NCBI GenBank assembly: GCA_009392095.1
Contig: VFHF01000274.1
Coordinates: 1-17,658 of the forward strand
Direction of reading: 5' to 3'
Origin: SAR202 cluster bacterium
Lineage (GTDB): Bacteria; Chloroflexota; Dehalococcoidia; Lucifugimonadales; UBA3495
DNA: 17,658 nt
In this document: positions 1-7,217 of the stretch, in pieces
How positions within the stretch are numbered: the first letter of the stretch is position 1
Layout of the letters: every line of letters begins with the position of its first letter
Notes under the pieces: generated by a model
What the model was told of the DNA's origin: nothing
Database searches by the model: none
The model's input: only the letters and a program-made list of their open reading frames with translations
Position numbers and translations under genes: made by a program

Positions 1-49
1 AAAAATAAAAACAAAATCGGCCACCTGGCACCTCTGCCAGATTTTGTTT
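1..49 (-). terminator. Rho-independent terminator of the ThDP-enzyme gene
   Basis: A GC stem CTGGCA (25-30) / TGCCAG (35-40) with a 4-base loop is enclosed by AT-rich arms AAACAAAATC (9-18) and GATTTTGTTT (40-49), which are perfect reverse complements. Read on the minus strand the stem is followed by a T-rich tract running to the window edge (1-16). It lies about 20 bases past the stop codon of the ThDP-dependent enzyme, so it most likely ends that transcript. The symmetric A and T tracts mean it could also stop transcription arriving from the other side. Confidence 0.8.
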
Positions 50-69
50 CATTTTGCCGGGCTTAACCC

Positions 70-1707
70 CTAGAACTTCGAGTACTCACCCTCGTCTTTG
101 GTGATGAACTCTAAAACCACAGCATTGCCGGCCTCAGTCTCGGCTATGCCCCGCTTTATAGCAGGGATGATATCTGCCGGCGCTGTGATCTTCTCGGTGT
201 AGGCGCCCATAGCCTGGGCAACCTCCGAAAACTCACCCGATAGGCTCTTGATATTGTATTTCTCGATGGCGACAGGGAACCGGCTGTCGTCGTAGATGGA
301 CATGAATGCGTTGTTGATGACGATGGTCATCGTGGGGATGTTGCATCGGACGGCCGTCTCCACGTCCAGTCCCACGGTGCTGAAGGCAAGATCACCCATA
401 ACGTTGATGCACAGCTTGTCCGGCTCGGCCAACTTGGCGCCCATGGCCAGGCCCAAGCTGTAGCCCAGTTGGGTGGACTTGCCCCAACCGATAAAGCTGC
501 GGGGTGCGCGGGCCTCCCAGAAAGGACTCAAGTACTCCCTGGCGCTACCGGACTCGTGGGTGATGATGGTGTTGTCCAAATCGACCGTGTGCATCAGGTC
601 CCAGACTACCCGGTATGGGTTCATGGGCACGTCTTCGGATGTTAATTTCGGCATCCATTGGGCCAGCCAAGCTTCTTTAACCAACTTGATATCGTCTTGT
701 AGTACCTGGTTCTTGGGACGGGCGCTGCCCGCCTGGATCTTGAGTTCGTCCAGTAGTTGGCGCAGCACCAGCTTAGCGTCGCCCAACATGGCATATTCGG
801 TCTTGAACTCACGGCCGATGGCGTCCTCGTCGTTGGTCAGATGGACCATGGTTTTGCCCTGGGGAATCGCCTGGGCGAAATTGGTTTTGGTGAAACTGCA
901 GCCCACGCCGAAAACCAGGTCAGACTCTTTCAGATATTTGTTGGCCTGGGCGGTGGTGCTGGGCCCGCCGGATCCCAAGGACAGCGGATGGGTCTCCGGG
1001 AAGCCGCTCTTGCCCGACAGGGTGGTCATCACCGGGGCCTGCAAGAACTCGGCGATCTCGATCAATTCGGGCGTGGCTTCGGCGTACAAAATGCCCTGAC
1101 CGGCCTGAATGAGGGGCCGGTCGGCGGCCAAAAGAACTTTGGCGGTTCGGCTCACATCAGCGGGATCCGCCTGCTGCAAGACAACTCTGGGCGGCTCGTA
1201 GTTGAACAGTTCTTCGGGCAGCTCGGCTGTGGCCACATCCGCCGGTATCTCAAGCAGGACCGGTCCTGGGCGACCGGTGCGCAGTTTGGTGAATGCCCGG
1301 CGCATGAGGTCCGGTATGCGCTCGACGATGTTCATCTCTTCAGACCACTTGGTGATGGTCTCGTAGCTTCTTGTGGGGTAGAAATTGGGATGGACGCCCC
1401 GCTTCTCCCGGGCCATGCCGGCGGGCAGCAACAGGATGGGTACAGATTCAGAAAACGCCTGGGCCACGCCGCCGAAGCCGTTCTCCGCCCCAGGGCCGTT
1501 CTGCATCATGAACACGCCCATCTTCTTGCCATTGGTCACTCTGGAGTAGCCATCCACCATGTGGATGCCGGTGCCTTCTTGCCTGAAGACGATGGGCCGT
1601 ATCCCGGCGATAGCCGCCGCTTCCAAAAGGGGCTGGTAGGGGACGCAGCCGATGAACTCAACTCCCTCCATGCGCAGGATATTGGCTATGGCTGTGACTC
1701 CGTCCAT
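70..1707 (-). CDS. Thiamine diphosphate-dependent enzyme (acetolactate synthase / decarboxylase-like)
   Basis: 545 residues with the three-domain layout of the ThDP decarboxylase/synthase superfamily. The N-terminal pyrimidine-binding domain (about 1-170) carries FRQEGTG with the expected catalytic Glu44, followed by the QNGPGAENG loop. A central domain spans about 185-325. The C-terminal PP-binding domain (about 365-530) has MGDLAFS at 437-443 and the metal-binding INN at 464-466, giving the usual Asp439...Asn466 spacing. The usual third Gly of the GDG motif is Leu440. The family includes acetolactate synthase, benzoylformate decarboxylase and oxalyl-CoA decarboxylase; no small regulatory subunit gene is adjacent and no clear adenine-nucleotide signature is visible, so the substrate is not assigned. 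The ATG is well supported by AAGGAG seven bases upstream. It has its own promoter (1770-1798) and a strong terminator. Confidence 0.88.
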   Translation of the reverse strand: MDGVTAIANILRMEGVEFIGCVPYQPLLEAAAIAGIRPIVFRQEGTGIHMVDGYSRVTNGKKMGVFMMQNGPGAENGFGGVAQAFSESVPILLLPAGMAREKRGVHPNFYPTRSYETITKWSEEMNIVERIPDLMRRAFTKLRTGRPGPVLLEIPADVATAELPEELFNYEPPRVVLQQADPADVSRTAKVLLAADRPLIQAGQGILYAEATPELIEIAEFLQAPVMTTLSGKSGFPETHPLSLGSGGPSTTAQANKYLKESDLVFGVGCSFTKTNFAQAIPQGKTMVHLTNDEDAIGREFKTEYAMLGDAKLVLRQLLDELKIQAGSARPKNQVLQDDIKLVKEAWLAQWMPKLTSEDVPMNPYRVVWDLMHTVDLDNTIITHESGSAREYLSPFWEARAPRSFIGWGKSTQLGYSLGLAMGAKLAEPDKLCINVMGDLAFSTVGLDVETAVRCNIPTMTIVINNAFMSIYDDSRFPVAIEKYNIKSLSGEFSEVAQAMGAYTEKITAPADIIPAIKRGIAETEAGNAVVLEFITKDEGEYSKF

Positions 1708-1769
1708 GTTTCTACTCCTTGGTTATGCACGAGCTAGCTACAACCCACGTAGGGCCGCGATTTCGAGCC

Positions 1770-1798
1770 AGTGTAGATTGCGCGCCTGAAGGTGTCAA
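1770..1798 (-). promoter_or_regulatory. Sigma70-type promoter for the ThDP-enzyme gene
   Basis: On the minus strand a perfect TTGACA (-35, complement of 1793-1798) is followed after exactly 17 bases by TACACT (-10, complement of 1770-1775, 4 of 6 consensus bases). Predicted transcription start is near 1763, leaving a leader of about 56 bases before the ATG at 1707. It sits just downstream of the repeat hairpin that ends the preceding gene. Confidence 0.7.
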
Positions 1799-1805
1799 AT
1801 AAGAC

Positions 1806-1847
1806 AGGGCAAAATGCCCTCTCCCTGAGAGGCGGTTAGGGTGGGGG
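1806..1847. repeat. GGTTAGGG-type hairpin repeat, copy 1
   Basis: Contains an inverted repeat AGGGC (1806-1810) / GCCCT (1816-1820), then CCTCTC (1818-1823) / GAGAGG (1827-1832), and the 14-base sequence GGTTAGGGTGGGGG (1834-1847). The same 14-mer, again preceded by a C-rich/G-rich hairpin, is found at 17603-17616. Such hairpin-plus-GGTTAGGGTGGGGG elements resemble dispersed intergenic repeats known from several bacterial genomes. This copy overlaps the end of the PPOX gene and supplies its stop codon (complement of 1836-1838). Its hairpins may weakly terminate the minus-strand transcript. Confidence 0.65.
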
Positions 1848-2270
1848 TTGCGAACTCCAGGGTGAATACCTGACCGGGGTGATTTTGATGACCGGACTTT
1901 GGTCTAGGTCCATCGCCTGGTATTGGGGATACTTCTCGCGGAGCATGGCTATGGCCACAACCCATTTCTCGTCCGATTCCAGCAATTCCGCGTCCCCTGA
2001 GACCAAGATGTATTGCAGCTTGTCCCAGTTTTCTTCGTAGTGGTCCACCACCAGCGACACCTGAGGGTTGGCCAAGATGTTCTTTACTCGGCGCAGTTGC
2101 CGGAGGGGCGTGGTCTTTGGTTTGGCGTCCAGCACCGAGTAGATCGCCTGGCCGTCGAAGACGAAGCAAACGGGTACGACCTGGGGTCGGCCTTTAGCGT
2201 CAGCGGTGGCTAGGTGGCCGGTGCGCGCGGAGCGGAGGAAACGGTCTTGGGCCGGAGAGAGGTTGGTCAC
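1836..2270 (-). CDS. PPOX-class probable F420-dependent protein (TIGR03668-like)
   Basis: 144 residues, a split-barrel flavin/F420-binding fold of the pyridoxamine 5'-phosphate oxidase superfamily. Diagnostic stretches are ARTGHLATADAKGRP (15-29), the LDAKPKTT segment (47-54), NPQVSLVVDHYEENW (68-82) and a terminal KITPVRYSPWSS. These match the subfamily called PPOX class probable F420-dependent enzyme (TIGR03668). The reaction is unknown; F420 use is inferred from family. The start is GTG, 15 bases after the stop of the HEAT-repeat gene and without a clear ribosome-binding site, so translation is probably coupled. The last residues (QPPP) and the stop codon lie in a dispersed repeat (1834-1847), so the natural C-terminus may have been altered by repeat insertion. 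Confidence 0.88.
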   Translation of the reverse strand: MTNLSPAQDRFLRSARTGHLATADAKGRPQVVPVCFVFDGQAIYSVLDAKPKTTPLRQLRRVKNILANPQVSLVVDHYEENWDKLQYILVSGDAELLESDEKWVVAIAMLREKYPQYQAMDLDQSPVIKITPVRYSPWSSQPPP

Positions 2271-2285
2271 TAGTTATCGGCAGCG

Positions 2286-3209
2286 CTAGGATTCGCCAAG
2301 GTAGCCCTGGGGGTCTTCATCGAACTCCAGGTCTTCCAATTCCATGCGGGCGGCCTCTTCTAGGTTGGCGTCGCCATCCCTAACCAACGACTGGAGTACC
2401 TTCTTCGCCAACGGACCGCCGATCTTTCCCAGAGCGCCAATACCAGCCAACTGGACCTCGGAATCATCGTCTTCCAACAGCAAGATCAGATGGGGGACAG
2501 CTTCTTCTTCACCCAACTCACCGCAGGCGTGGGCTGTCTCGTAGCGAATGGTCGGCTCTTCGTTCTGCAGTTCTTGGAGCAGAATCGGAAGCCAACCCAC
2601 TTCGCCGGTGCGGCCCATAGCGAAAATGGCGCTGGCCCGAAAATCCGGGTGTAGGCTTTCGTAGGCCAACGTGATCAGTTGGTTGATCTCCATGGTGTTG
2701 AAGGGCGCCACCGCTTCCATACAACGCCGCCGGACTTCGAGAGGTTCCTCTTCGTCTTCCAGTACCTGCATTAGATTGTCATGGATAAGCTCAGCGTCCC
2801 GGGCCAGTAGCTTGCCTGCCTGGGCCAACGTGGGGAAGCGTCCCAGGGCGCTAGCGGCCGCGGAGCGCACCTCGTAGCCTTTCTCCGACCGCAATACGTT
2901 CACCAAGACGGGGATCACCGAGCGGTCGTCATGCTCCCAGAGACCATCCATGGCAACCTTTAACAGAGGTTCGTCGTCGCCCTTGAGGCACAACTTGAAG
3001 ATCGCAGTGAAGTCCAATTCGGGGTTATCTTCGGCCAGTTCGACCATGGTCGAGGCGATATCGCGCTGCCGTTCGACGGAGAGAGGATACCAAGCAGATG
3101 CGAAGAGCCCCAGCTCCTCTGGAGAGAGGTCTGAAATCTCGTAGAAGTCCACGGCGGAGAGGCGGCCCGTGGGGTCGGTAACATTCTCGAGGAAGAATTC
3201 GAACGACAT
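2286..3209 (-). CDS. HEAT-repeat protein
   Basis: 307 residues, acidic, no signal peptide or membrane segment. From about residue 90 to 290 it is a run of helical pairs of HEAT/PBS-lyase type, for example VRSAAASALGRF, FRASAIFAMGRTGEVGWLP, IRYETAHACGELGEEEAVPH and VQLAGIGALGKIGG, each about 30 residues apart. Such solenoids usually bind other proteins; no catalytic motif is visible, so no function is assigned. The first 90 residues form a less repetitive helical region. The ATG is preceded by AGGA at a long (11-base) spacing. It is transcribed from the extended -10 promoter at 3295-3303 and is followed 15 bases later by the PPOX gene, so the two are probably cotranscribed. Confidence 0.85.
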   Translation of the reverse strand: MSFEFFLENVTDPTGRLSAVDFYEISDLSPEELGLFASAWYPLSVERQRDIASTMVELAEDNPELDFTAIFKLCLKGDDEPLLKVAMDGLWEHDDRSVIPVLVNVLRSEKGYEVRSAAASALGRFPTLAQAGKLLARDAELIHDNLMQVLEDEEEPLEVRRRCMEAVAPFNTMEINQLITLAYESLHPDFRASAIFAMGRTGEVGWLPILLQELQNEEPTIRYETAHACGELGEEEAVPHLILLLEDDDSEVQLAGIGALGKIGGPLAKKVLQSLVRDGDANLEEAARMELEDLEFDEDPQGYLGES

Positions 3210-3294
3210 CTATCTTCGGTTCCTGTCCTGAGTTGCTGTGGCCGTTTCAGCCTCTAGGAAAGGCTTGTATTTGTCTCTCCCAGGCACGTATTTC

Positions 3295-3303
3295 AGTATA
3301 TCA
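3295..3303 (-). promoter_or_regulatory. Extended -10 promoter for the HEAT-repeat gene
   Basis: The minus strand reads TGATATACT, an extended -10 element (TGn plus TATACT, 5 of 6 consensus bases). No good -35 box sits 17 bases upstream, as is common for extended -10 promoters. It is about 30 bases beyond the nnr stop codon, with a leader of about 80 bases before the HEAT ATG. Confidence 0.45.
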
Positions 3304-3333
3304 CAGGGGTTCCAGGCCAAGACCAACAGGTAG

Positions 3334-4890
3334 TCATCCTTCCTTGATCCACCTCAGTGAGGACGGAACCTCTAGCAGCAGGTCGGACGCCGCCATGCCA
3401 GCGTCTCCCAGCCGTGAAGCGACCTCCCGTCCGGCCTCTCCATGCAGGTAGACCCCGGAGGCCGCTGCGATGTTGGGAACCAAACCTTGGGCCATTAACC
3501 CGCCGATGATGCCGCTGAGAACATCTCCGGTGCCGCCAGTCGCCATCCCTGGATTGGCTAACGATGCGACTCTGACAGCGCCGTCGGGCTGGCCAATCAA
3601 CGTGTTGGCTCCCTTCAGTACCAAGGTCACGTTCCACTTCGTGGCGTACTCCCGCGTAACGGCAATCCGGTCTTTCTGAATCTCGGCGGTCGAGAGTCCG
3701 GTCAATGTTGCCAGCTCTCCGGGGTGAGGGGTCAAGACCATCGGCCCCCGCTCACGCTCCGGCCAGGCTTCGATGCGAGCCAGGTTGTTCAGGCCGTCGG
3801 CATCGACCAGCGCCGGTAGTTCCGAAAGACCCGAACTCTCTTGGTTGAACAGCAGATCTTGCACGAAACTCACCGTGCCATCGGACAAGCCCAGGCCGCA
3901 GCCGACCACGATATTGTCGTAGCGGCGCGAACCCTCCCGGAGCGCTTGCGCAGCGTGGGCTGAGACCCGTCCGTCGTCATCAGGCAGGGGAAGGTGGATG
4001 GGCTCGGTGGACTTGGCGGCCGCGATAGGATAAACATCTTCCGGAGTGGCCAGGGTGACCAATCCAGCCCCGGCCCGCACGCTGGCTTGGGATGCCAAGT
4101 AGGCTGCGCCCACGTAATTCCGAGACCCAGCAACTACAAGTACGTGGCCAAAGGTGCCTTTGTGGGAGTCGGACGGTCTTTGAGGCAGGTGTTCCGACAC
4201 CCAACGCCGTTCCAACGATTCAAGTTGGATATCCGTTTCTTCTTTGAGGCCGGGAGGAACGCCGATGTCCAGCACCCGCATGTCTCCGGCGTGCTCAGTG
4301 CCGGGAAAATTCAGCAATCCCACCTTGGGATAGCCCAGGGCGAAGGTCACGTCACACGGAACTCCCAGTTGGTCAACCTCGCCCGTGTCTGCATTCAGAC
4401 CGGTGGGGAGGTCTAATGCCAGCAATATGGGTGGCCTAGAGGCTGACCGGACATTCTCCAGGCATTGCATGGTTTGCTTCACCGGCCCTTCCAAAGGACG
4501 CGCGCGCCCGGTGCCCAATACGGCGTCTATCACGAGGGCGGAACGAGCCATCATCAGCTCAAGTCCGCTTGGCGATGCGATGTCGATGATCCGGACGCCA
4601 TATTCAAGGGCCAGGGCCAACTTGGGGTCGGGTTCTGGTCGCCCGCCCACTACGAAACAGATGACTTCGGCGCCCCAGCGTCGCAGGTGCCGGGCGGCAA
4701 CCAGCCCGTCGGCCCCATTGTTGCCAGGCCCAACCAGCACCATGATTCGCACACCAGCAGCGCCAGCCATGTCCCGCGCCCCTTGCGCGACAGCCAGACC
4801 GGCGTTCTCCATCAGGGTGTCAGTGCTGACTCCGGCCCTCTCCGACGCCTGCTCGATGGCCGTCATCTGTGTAGCGGTAACGATCTTCAC
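3334..4890 (-). CDS. nnr: Bifunctional NAD(P)H-hydrate epimerase / NAD(P)H-hydrate dehydratase
   Basis: 518 residues, the fused form of the nicotinamide-repair enzymes. The N-terminal epimerase domain (YjeF_N/NnrE, about 1-225) contains LVGPGNNGADGLVAARHL (52-69) and LDLPTGLNADTGEV (159-172). The C-terminal dehydratase domain (NnrD, ribokinase-like, about 240-515) contains GHVLVVAGSRNYVGAA (248-263), LTPHPGELATLTG and the nucleotide-binding NPGMATGGTGDVLSG (446-460). The protein would interconvert R and S forms of damaged NADHX/NADPHX and dehydrate the S form back to NAD(P)H at the expense of ADP or ATP. The start is GTG and overlaps the acpS stop in the string GTGA (4887-4890), indicating coupled translation. 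Neighbourhood with acpS is common in bacteria. Confidence 0.96.
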   Translation of the reverse strand: MKIVTATQMTAIEQASERAGVSTDTLMENAGLAVAQGARDMAGAAGVRIMVLVGPGNNGADGLVAARHLRRWGAEVICFVVGGRPEPDPKLALALEYGVRIIDIASPSGLELMMARSALVIDAVLGTGRARPLEGPVKQTMQCLENVRSASRPPILLALDLPTGLNADTGEVDQLGVPCDVTFALGYPKVGLLNFPGTEHAGDMRVLDIGVPPGLKEETDIQLESLERRWVSEHLPQRPSDSHKGTFGHVLVVAGSRNYVGAAYLASQASVRAGAGLVTLATPEDVYPIAAAKSTEPIHLPLPDDDGRVSAHAAQALREGSRRYDNIVVGCGLGLSDGTVSFVQDLLFNQESSGLSELPALVDADGLNNLARIEAWPERERGPMVLTPHPGELATLTGLSTAEIQKDRIAVTREYATKWNVTLVLKGANTLIGQPDGAVRVASLANPGMATGGTGDVLSGIIGGLMAQGLVPNIAAASGVYLHGEAGREVASRLGDAGMAASDLLLEVPSSLRWIKEG

Positions 4891-5261
4891 GGTGTCTCTT
4901 CACGTTGGGCCACCACGAAAGCCACAGCGTATTCACGGGAGTGAGAGATACTGAGGGACATCTCACTCATCTGCAACCGCTCCGCCCGCTTTTCAGCCCG
5001 GCCGTGGAGCCTCAAACTGGGAGCGCCGCTATCCGCGCGGATGACTTCGATGTCCTTCCAACTGACTCCGCGGACACCGGTGCCCAACGCCTTCATGGCC
5101 GCCTCTTTTGCGGCAAATCGGCCGGCCAGGTTTGGCGCACGGCCGCGGCAGTAGGCGATCTCATCCGGGGTGAAGACGCGATTCAAGAACCGTTGGCCAT
5201 AGCGGTCCAACACCTGTTTGATACGAGGAATCTCGATGATGTCGACGCCTGTTGTAAGCAT
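4887..5261 (-). CDS. acpS: Holo-[acyl-carrier-protein] synthase
   Basis: 124 residues, the usual length of AcpS. It transfers 4'-phosphopantetheine from CoA to the serine of acyl carrier protein, switching on fatty-acid synthesis. The Mg-binding residues are visible: GVDIIEI with Asp7 near the N-terminus and RFAAKEAAMKALG with Glu53. The C-terminal SLSISHSREYAVAFVV strand is also typical. It starts 19 bases after metF and overlaps the following nnr gene by four bases, so metF-acpS-nnr form one operon. Confidence 0.96.
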   Translation of the reverse strand: MLTTGVDIIEIPRIKQVLDRYGQRFLNRVFTPDEIAYCRGRAPNLAGRFAAKEAAMKALGTGVRGVSWKDIEVIRADSGAPSLRLHGRAEKRAERLQMSEMSLSISHSREYAVAFVVAQREETP

Positions 5262-5280
5262 CGCCCGCCAAAAAGACGAA

Positions 5281-6162
5281 TCAGTCTTGCCGTTGGTGTC
5301 CGGCTATCTGCAGGTTATCCAAGATACGGGACACCGAGTAGCTACGGTTCAACACGTAAAAATGGACGCCGGGCACTCCGGAATCCCAGAGTTCGCGCAC
5401 CTGGGCAGTGGCGTACTCTACTCCCATGTCGCGGGCGCTGTGATCGCTATCTGCGTATTTGTCCAATAACTTGTCCAGGTCCAGGGGGATCTTTGAGCCG
5501 CTGAGAGTGGTGAACCGGCGGACTTGAGCGGAGTTCAGCACCGGAAGCACTCCCGGGATGATGGGTACTTCGATTCCCTCGGCGCGGGCCCGTTCTACGA
5601 AATCAAAATAAAACCGGTTGTCATAAAACAACTGAGTCACAAGAAAATCGGCCCCGTTGTCCACCTTCATCTTGACGTATTTCAAGTCGGCATCCAGGTC
5701 TACAGACTCGGTATGACCCTCTGGGTAGCAAGCGGCGGCCACGCCGAACTTGTAGTTGGACACAACATGGTGAAGCAGGTCTGTGGCGTGCTGAAACCCG
5801 CCCTCCACAGGGACGAACTCCGTGGTGCCCTTGGGGGGGTCGCCACGCAAGGCGATGATGTTCTCCACCCCTTCTTCCTGCAACCGTGACAATACTTCGT
5901 CGAGCTCTTCTTTGTTCTGGCCGACGCAGGTCAGGTGGGCCATCACTTCCACGTCTGTGTTCCGCTTGATCTCAAACGTGATCTCTTCAGTGAAGGCGCG
6001 CGTCGAGCCGCCGGCCCCGTAGGTCACCGACACAAAGTCTGGGAGATACTGCTTCAGCTCATCCAAAGTCTCCAGCACTGCTGGGATTCCCTCCGCTTGC
6101 CGGGGAGGAAAAAACTCGAACGATACCGGGCGCGTTTTTGTCAGGATGTCCTTGATCTTCAA
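5281..6162 (-). CDS. metF: Methylenetetrahydrofolate reductase
   Basis: 293 residues from the preferred TTG start. FAD-dependent TIM-barrel enzyme reducing 5,10-methylene-THF to 5-methyl-THF for methionine synthesis or the methyl branch of one-carbon metabolism. Signatures: SFEFFPPR with Glu16, SVTYGAGGSTR (45-55), AHLTCVGQNKEEL (75-87), ALRGDPPKG with Asp108, FLVTQLFYDN, and PGVHFYVLNR at the C-terminus. The frame is open to an ATG at 6312, but the extra 50 residues do not look like the family, and a good promoter (6269-6297) lies inside that stretch, so TTG at 6160-6162 (MKIKDILTKTRPVSFEF) is favoured; its ribosome-binding site is weak (GGAT). It heads metF-acpS-nnr, after the crotonase gene. 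Confidence 0.95.
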   Translation of the reverse strand: MKIKDILTKTRPVSFEFFPPRQAEGIPAVLETLDELKQYLPDFVSVTYGAGGSTRAFTEEITFEIKRNTDVEVMAHLTCVGQNKEELDEVLSRLQEEGVENIIALRGDPPKGTTEFVPVEGGFQHATDLLHHVVSNYKFGVAAACYPEGHTESVDLDADLKYVKMKVDNGADFLVTQLFYDNRFYFDFVERARAEGIEVPIIPGVLPVLNSAQVRRFTTLSGSKIPLDLDKLLDKYADSDHSARDMGVEYATAQVRELWDSGVPGVHFYVLNRSYSVSRILDNLQIAGHQRQD

Positions 6163-6196
6163 ACTGGGTATCCAACAACTGCCGACAGATTCAGCC

Positions 6197-6235
6197 CGCC
6201 GGTAAAACGTAATCGTACCGGCGAAAATAGTCGCC
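6197..6235 (-). promoter_or_regulatory. Structured metF leader with two competing stems
   Basis: Between the predicted metF start of transcription and its TTG codon there is a perfect 8-base-pair stem CGCCGGTA (6197-6204) / TACCGGCG (6216-6223), loop 11 bases. A second stem GGCGA (6220-6224) / TCGCC (6231-6235) shares bases 6220-6223 with the first, so only one can form at a time. No T-run follows, so this is not a simple terminator. I do not recognise it as a SAM, SAH or THF riboswitch. A regulatory role is inference. Confidence 0.35.
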
Positions 6236-6268
6236 CGTGACAATGGAAAATCTCCGCGGCGACATCGA

Positions 6269-6297
6269 ATCATAGCATCAGGCCAGATGGCTGTCGA
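6269..6297 (-). promoter_or_regulatory. Sigma70-type promoter for metF-acpS-nnr
   Basis: Minus strand TCGACA (complement of 6292-6297, 5 of 6 for -35), 17-base spacer, TATGAT (complement of 6269-6274, 5 of 6 for -10). Predicted start near 6262 gives a leader of about 100 bases to the TTG at 6162. It lies between the crotonase stop (6343) and metF, so metF can be expressed independently of the upstream gene. Confidence 0.6.
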
Positions 6298-6342
6298 ACT
6301 GGCCAGGCTCATTATCCGACCGGCCGGGCGGTTATATCTTGG

Positions 6343-7122
6343 TTAAAATTCCGGTTGACGCTTCTCTACAAACGCCTGGATTCCTTCCGCTGGATGGGGC
6401 GAGGTGGTCATGTACTGGACAAAAGCGAGGGCCTCCAGCGCCACGCCGTCTTCCATGGGCATTCCCATGCCACGGAGCGTCACCGCCTTGATCAACGCCA
6501 GGCCTTCACGGCTCTTCGTTCGCAGGGGGCCGAGGATCGTTTCCAGTTCATCGTCCAAGCCGTCAGCAGGGGCGGAGCGCAGGGCCAGTCCCCATTCCAC
6601 GGCCTCGGCCCCGGAGATCCACTTTCCCGTTGTGAGCAATTCCATCGCCCGTTGCAGGCCCACGCGGCGGGGTAACCGTTGGGTCGAGCCGCCACCGGGC
6701 ATCAGACCGAAGTTCACGTGTTGGTCACCGATGCGGGCATCCTCGGCAACCAGGGACATGTCGCAGGCCATCATCAGCTCAAGACCACCTGCCAAAGCGA
6801 ATCCATGCACGACGGCAATTGCCGGGAAGGGCAAGTTCTCGATCTGGCGGAGTGTTTCGGTAACCTGCTGTAGGTACGGCGGCAGCAGAGTAAGGTCAGC
6901 GAAGGTGGTCTGAAAATAGGTGAGGTCTGCGCCAGCGCAGAAAGCCCGTCCTTCGCCTCGGATCACCAACGCTTTTATGGACTCATCGGCCCCGGCTTCG
7001 GCGATGGCCGCCGAGAGTTCTGTGATCAACTCCGGGTTCAGGGCATTGAGCGCGTCGGGACGGTTCAACCGGATGGTTGCCACCCGGTTTTCTTTCTCCA
7101 GTTTGATGTTGGTATACTCCAC
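6343..7122 (-). CDS. Enoyl-CoA hydratase/isomerase (crotonase family)
   Basis: 259 residues, full-length crotonase fold. CoA-binding/oxyanion elements are present: RAFCAGADL (59-67) and HGFALAGGLELMMACD (106-121). Glu115 in GGLELMM matches the first catalytic Glu of classical enoyl-CoA hydratase. The second catalytic Glu (in the rat enzyme motif GQPEILLG) is replaced by His135 in GDQHVNFGLMPGGGSTQRL, so straightforward hydratase activity is not assured; isomerase or another crotonase reaction is possible. The start is GTG with an excellent AGGAGG six bases upstream. A extended -10 promoter precedes it. It is followed by metF after 180 bases, which has its own promoter, so cotranscription is only partial. 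Confidence 0.9.
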   Translation of the reverse strand: MEYTNIKLEKENRVATIRLNRPDALNALNPELITELSAAIAEAGADESIKALVIRGEGRAFCAGADLTYFQTTFADLTLLPPYLQQVTETLRQIENLPFPAIAVVHGFALAGGLELMMACDMSLVAEDARIGDQHVNFGLMPGGGSTQRLPRRVGLQRAMELLTTGKWISGAEAVEWGLALRSAPADGLDDELETILGPLRTKSREGLALIKAVTLRGMGMPMEDGVALEALAFVQYMTTSPHPAEGIQAFVEKRQPEF

Positions 7123-7143
7123 CGGACGCCTCCTACAGGACGG

Positions 7144-7156
7144 GTGTCTTCGACAC
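7144..7156. promoter_or_regulatory. Small palindrome at the crotonase transcription start
   Basis: GTGTC (7144-7148) and GACAC (7152-7156) are perfect inverted arms around TTC. They fall at the predicted start of transcription just downstream of the -10 box, where an operator would act. Short enough to be chance. Confidence 0.2.
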
Positions 7157-7158
7157 TT

Positions 7159-7167
7159 AATATACCA
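7159..7167 (-). promoter_or_regulatory. Extended -10 promoter for the crotonase gene
   Basis: The minus strand reads TGGTATATT: TGn followed by TATATT (5 of 6). No good -35 is seen. It is about 37 bases upstream of the GTG start, with the AGGAGG ribosome-binding site between. Confidence 0.45.
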
Positions 7168-7217
7168 GACAGCCCCAGCCTACCACCCGGTGACCACTCC
7201 CAACAGGTGCCTACGCC

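Noticed and set aside
757..1737. Open frame of 326 codons on the plus strand opposite the ThDP-enzyme gene
   Set aside because: Antisense shadow of a well-supported gene that has promoter, ribosome-binding site and terminator on the minus strand; no domain seen.
6163..6312. N-terminal extension of metF to ATG 6312
   Set aside because: The extra residues do not resemble the family and the stretch holds a promoter and hairpins; the TTG at 6162 starts at the usual place.
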